A stretch of DNA of 64,000 bases, taken from Taxillus chinensis. Lineage: Eukaryota > Streptophyta > Magnoliopsida > Santalales > Loranthaceae. Numbering within the stretch: position 1 is the first letter of the stretch; each line of letters opens with the position of its first letter. Positions 62,053 to 64,000 of this stretch are shown here, piece after piece. Made by a program: the position numbers and the translations under genes. Where the stretch lies: positions 43,414,107-43,478,106 of the forward strand of contig CM042091.1 of NCBI GenBank assembly GCA_023512835.1, given 5' to 3'. The notes beneath the pieces are model-generated. The model made no database searches, had not been told where the DNA came from, and was given only the letters and a program-made list of their open reading frames with translations.

Positions 62053-62346
62053 TCTAACTTGAAGGGGAGTATTAAAAGAAATGAAGCTTAGAATAGAATG
62101 TTGATATTGTCAAATATTACATGATCTCTTGCCTTGATTTAGAATGTTTTAGCTTGATCATATGAATTATATTAGGATGTTTTATACCGTTGAAAAAGGG
62201 GCCAGTAAGAAAACTATTTGTCGGATGCCTGACAAAACCGTATCACAAGGAATACAAAACAGCACTAATCAGGTTCAAACATAAGTATATGGCTTTGCCT
62301 CTCACTTTAATTGAATTACAATTTTGTATCATTTATTTACATCACC

Positions 62347-64000
62347 GGACAAGCGATGGCTGGCGGTGCATTAGGTAGGCTGCGACATGCTAAGACGGTG
62401 GTGGTCATATGTGCATTGGGCAACCATCAAATCCAGCTAACCATCTCTCTCTCTAGCATACATCTTTCCCTACAGATTTTGATCTCTCTGTCAAAGTGAA
62501 GAGAAAACAGTGAGAGGAGAGAGAATTGATGGCATAAAAAAAGTTCATATTCCAGGTGGAGGGTCCACCGGTGCCCGTTTTGTGTAATACATCAAATTTA
62601 CACAAGCCCGTTGGCTAGAATTTTCAGTGTCCAAGGTGAGTAGCGCGTTGAAATTGTTGTCACACAAAGCGCTGAAGCAGTGGAGATCGAATTTAATCCC
62701 CAATTTCAAACTTGACCTTGTGTGAATTTGATGTACCAAACAGGTTTTTAATCATCCATAGAGTTCACATTGTGTAAGTTTGGAGCCCGAGTGCCTGCAT
62801 CCTAGGAAAGTCTCGATTTTAAAGTTAAGAAATTTTTTCTAAACTTATATTAGCTTTATGCATGAGACAGTGATATGTGTCTCAAAGATTAATCGAAGTG
62901 TGACCCTGAAATACTTGTCCGGTTATAGTGCGCGAGAGCTGACCCGTGCATACATAAATTTTTGAAACTTGATTTGTAATAATTAACTTATTACAAAAAT
63001 CTATATCATTTGAAAATTTCTATTTTACTTGTTATATTTAAGGGCTAAAATATTAAGGATTGGATGTTTTACACTCACACGATGAGAAATTTGTATTTGT
63101 TTTATTTTATTTTCTGAAGGGACTAAGGTTTTAAGGAAGTTTTCTAACGAGTTTTATGCTATTGTTGATTTCATTGCTGGAGTTTTCATTATTGTTGTTA
63201 ACTTCTATTTAGAATAAAGTGGAGACATTATCGTAAATATATATATGCACATTGTTTGGAGTACGAAAATTTAGGTTTGCCGACAATTTTAATTTGGACT
63301 TGCATATTTTTTGAAATATGTATGTTGATAATTTCAATTTGAATTTTTATTAGATATTGTTTGGGGTTAAAAATTCCAACAACATGGCATAAAGAAAGAA
63401 ATTTCAACTTGGGTTTTCAATTATAAAAATTCTAATATTGTTATTGAATTTGTCATTATCAGTTTTTTTTATTTACTCAAACAACACTTTTTATATAAAG
63501 TATTTTTTCAAGTGTAAATAAATATGAAAAACTTTTATACAAAAATTCAACAGTTAAAGTGATTAAAGCAAAATGTTTAAAATAATACTATCAATTTTAA
63601 TATTATATTATCTTTTTTTAATTCTTTTATAGGCAATCCAATTTATATTGGTATGAATCGCTACTCGCTAGTGGCCTAAATTTTTTTAAAAAGTTAATTT
63701 TAAACTAAAATTTTAAAGCTTAGCTTAATTCAATAATGAACTGAACGCTGTGGATATATAATAATTACGTTCGGGCTGATTTGTTTAATTAATGAACAAA
63801 GTTAAATTTAACAAAAATTATAAGTTAAGTTTGAACATGAAATTATAATGAGTGAACACGATAAAGCTCCACTAGGATCGGGCGGAACAATTTGATGTCT
63901 AACGGACTGATCAAATATATACCGTATCGAGTTCGTTATTAAATCAAGATTAATTAACAAAAAACAAGACTCGCGCGTTCGTTATAACTGCTTTCACGAT
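62347..64000. other. intergenic, nothing recognised
   Basis: Short frames (62190-62378, 62311-62499, 62545-62739) have no domains. 63720-64000 has gttcgggct / aatgaacaaagtt words similar to the MITE-like stretch at 27265-27880. Otherwise AT-rich. Confidence 0.45.

Larger units (their letters stand above)
47321..62341 (+). mobile_element. Ty1/copia retrotransposon B hosting multiple nested insertions
   Basis: LTRs at 47321-47503 (183 bp) and 62070-62341 (272 bp) share tattaaaRgaaa..gcttagaatagaatgttgatatt and end in TTTACA. The 3' copy carries a 91-bp insert (62189-62279). The primer site TGATATCAAAGC (47504-47515) follows the 5' LTR, and a polypurine tract (62058-62069) precedes the 3' LTR. 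Flanks are TTACC (47316-47320) and TCACC (62342-62346), a 4/5 duplication. The original element is cut by insertions at 47638-54413, about 55045-56620, 56987-57483 and 59013-61373. Gag, integrase, RT and RNase H fragments follow in the normal order; no protease is visible. Confidence 0.92.

Overview
This window is nuclear DNA of a eudicot plant, most likely a woody species with many transposons. The evidence is a plant-type gene split by GT-AG introns, dense nested LTR retrotransposons, LINE tails, TRIMs, hAT elements and many AT, CT and AC microsatellites. I see no bacterial, plasmid or viral gene organisation. The species cannot be named from the sequence alone.

One host gene is well supported. 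It is a complete BRF1 gene (TFIIIB 90-kDa subunit, an RNA polymerase III initiation factor) on the minus strand, from the ATG at 44186 to the stop at 19310. I assembled 19 exons by hand. Every junction is GT-AG, the phases are continuous, and the 1815-nt CDS encodes about 604 residues. The CDS spans about 24.9 kb because its introns hold a Ty3/gypsy element, L1 LINE fragments, two copia fragments, a TRIM, hAT elements and a probable LTR.

Layout. 1-1769: 3' part of a large gypsy-type LTR. 1768-8459: degraded Ty1/copia element (minus strand) split by a 1.98-kb solo LTR at 5672-7652. 8714-9526: non-autonomous hAT element with an exact 8-bp target duplication. 9.5-19.1 kb: AT-rich intergenic DNA with MITE-like inverted repeats, microsatellites, a decayed gypsy RT fragment and a CACTA-like end. 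19.3-44.2 kb: BRF1. 44834-45618: hAT element about 650 bp upstream of the BRF1 start codon. 47321-62341: a second copia element (plus strand) carrying at least four separate insertions, one of which contains two further solo LTRs. 62.3-64 kb: unassigned intergenic DNA.

Apart from BRF1, nearly all recognisable coding sequence is dead retrotransposon gag/pol. Several pol copies have damaged catalytic motifs (YVDD to YVDP or YVDN, FFDD to FFND). The strongest structural results are the nested insertions, each bounded by target-site duplications, and two complete TRIMs. Nothing in the window looks like a new enzymatic or defence system.
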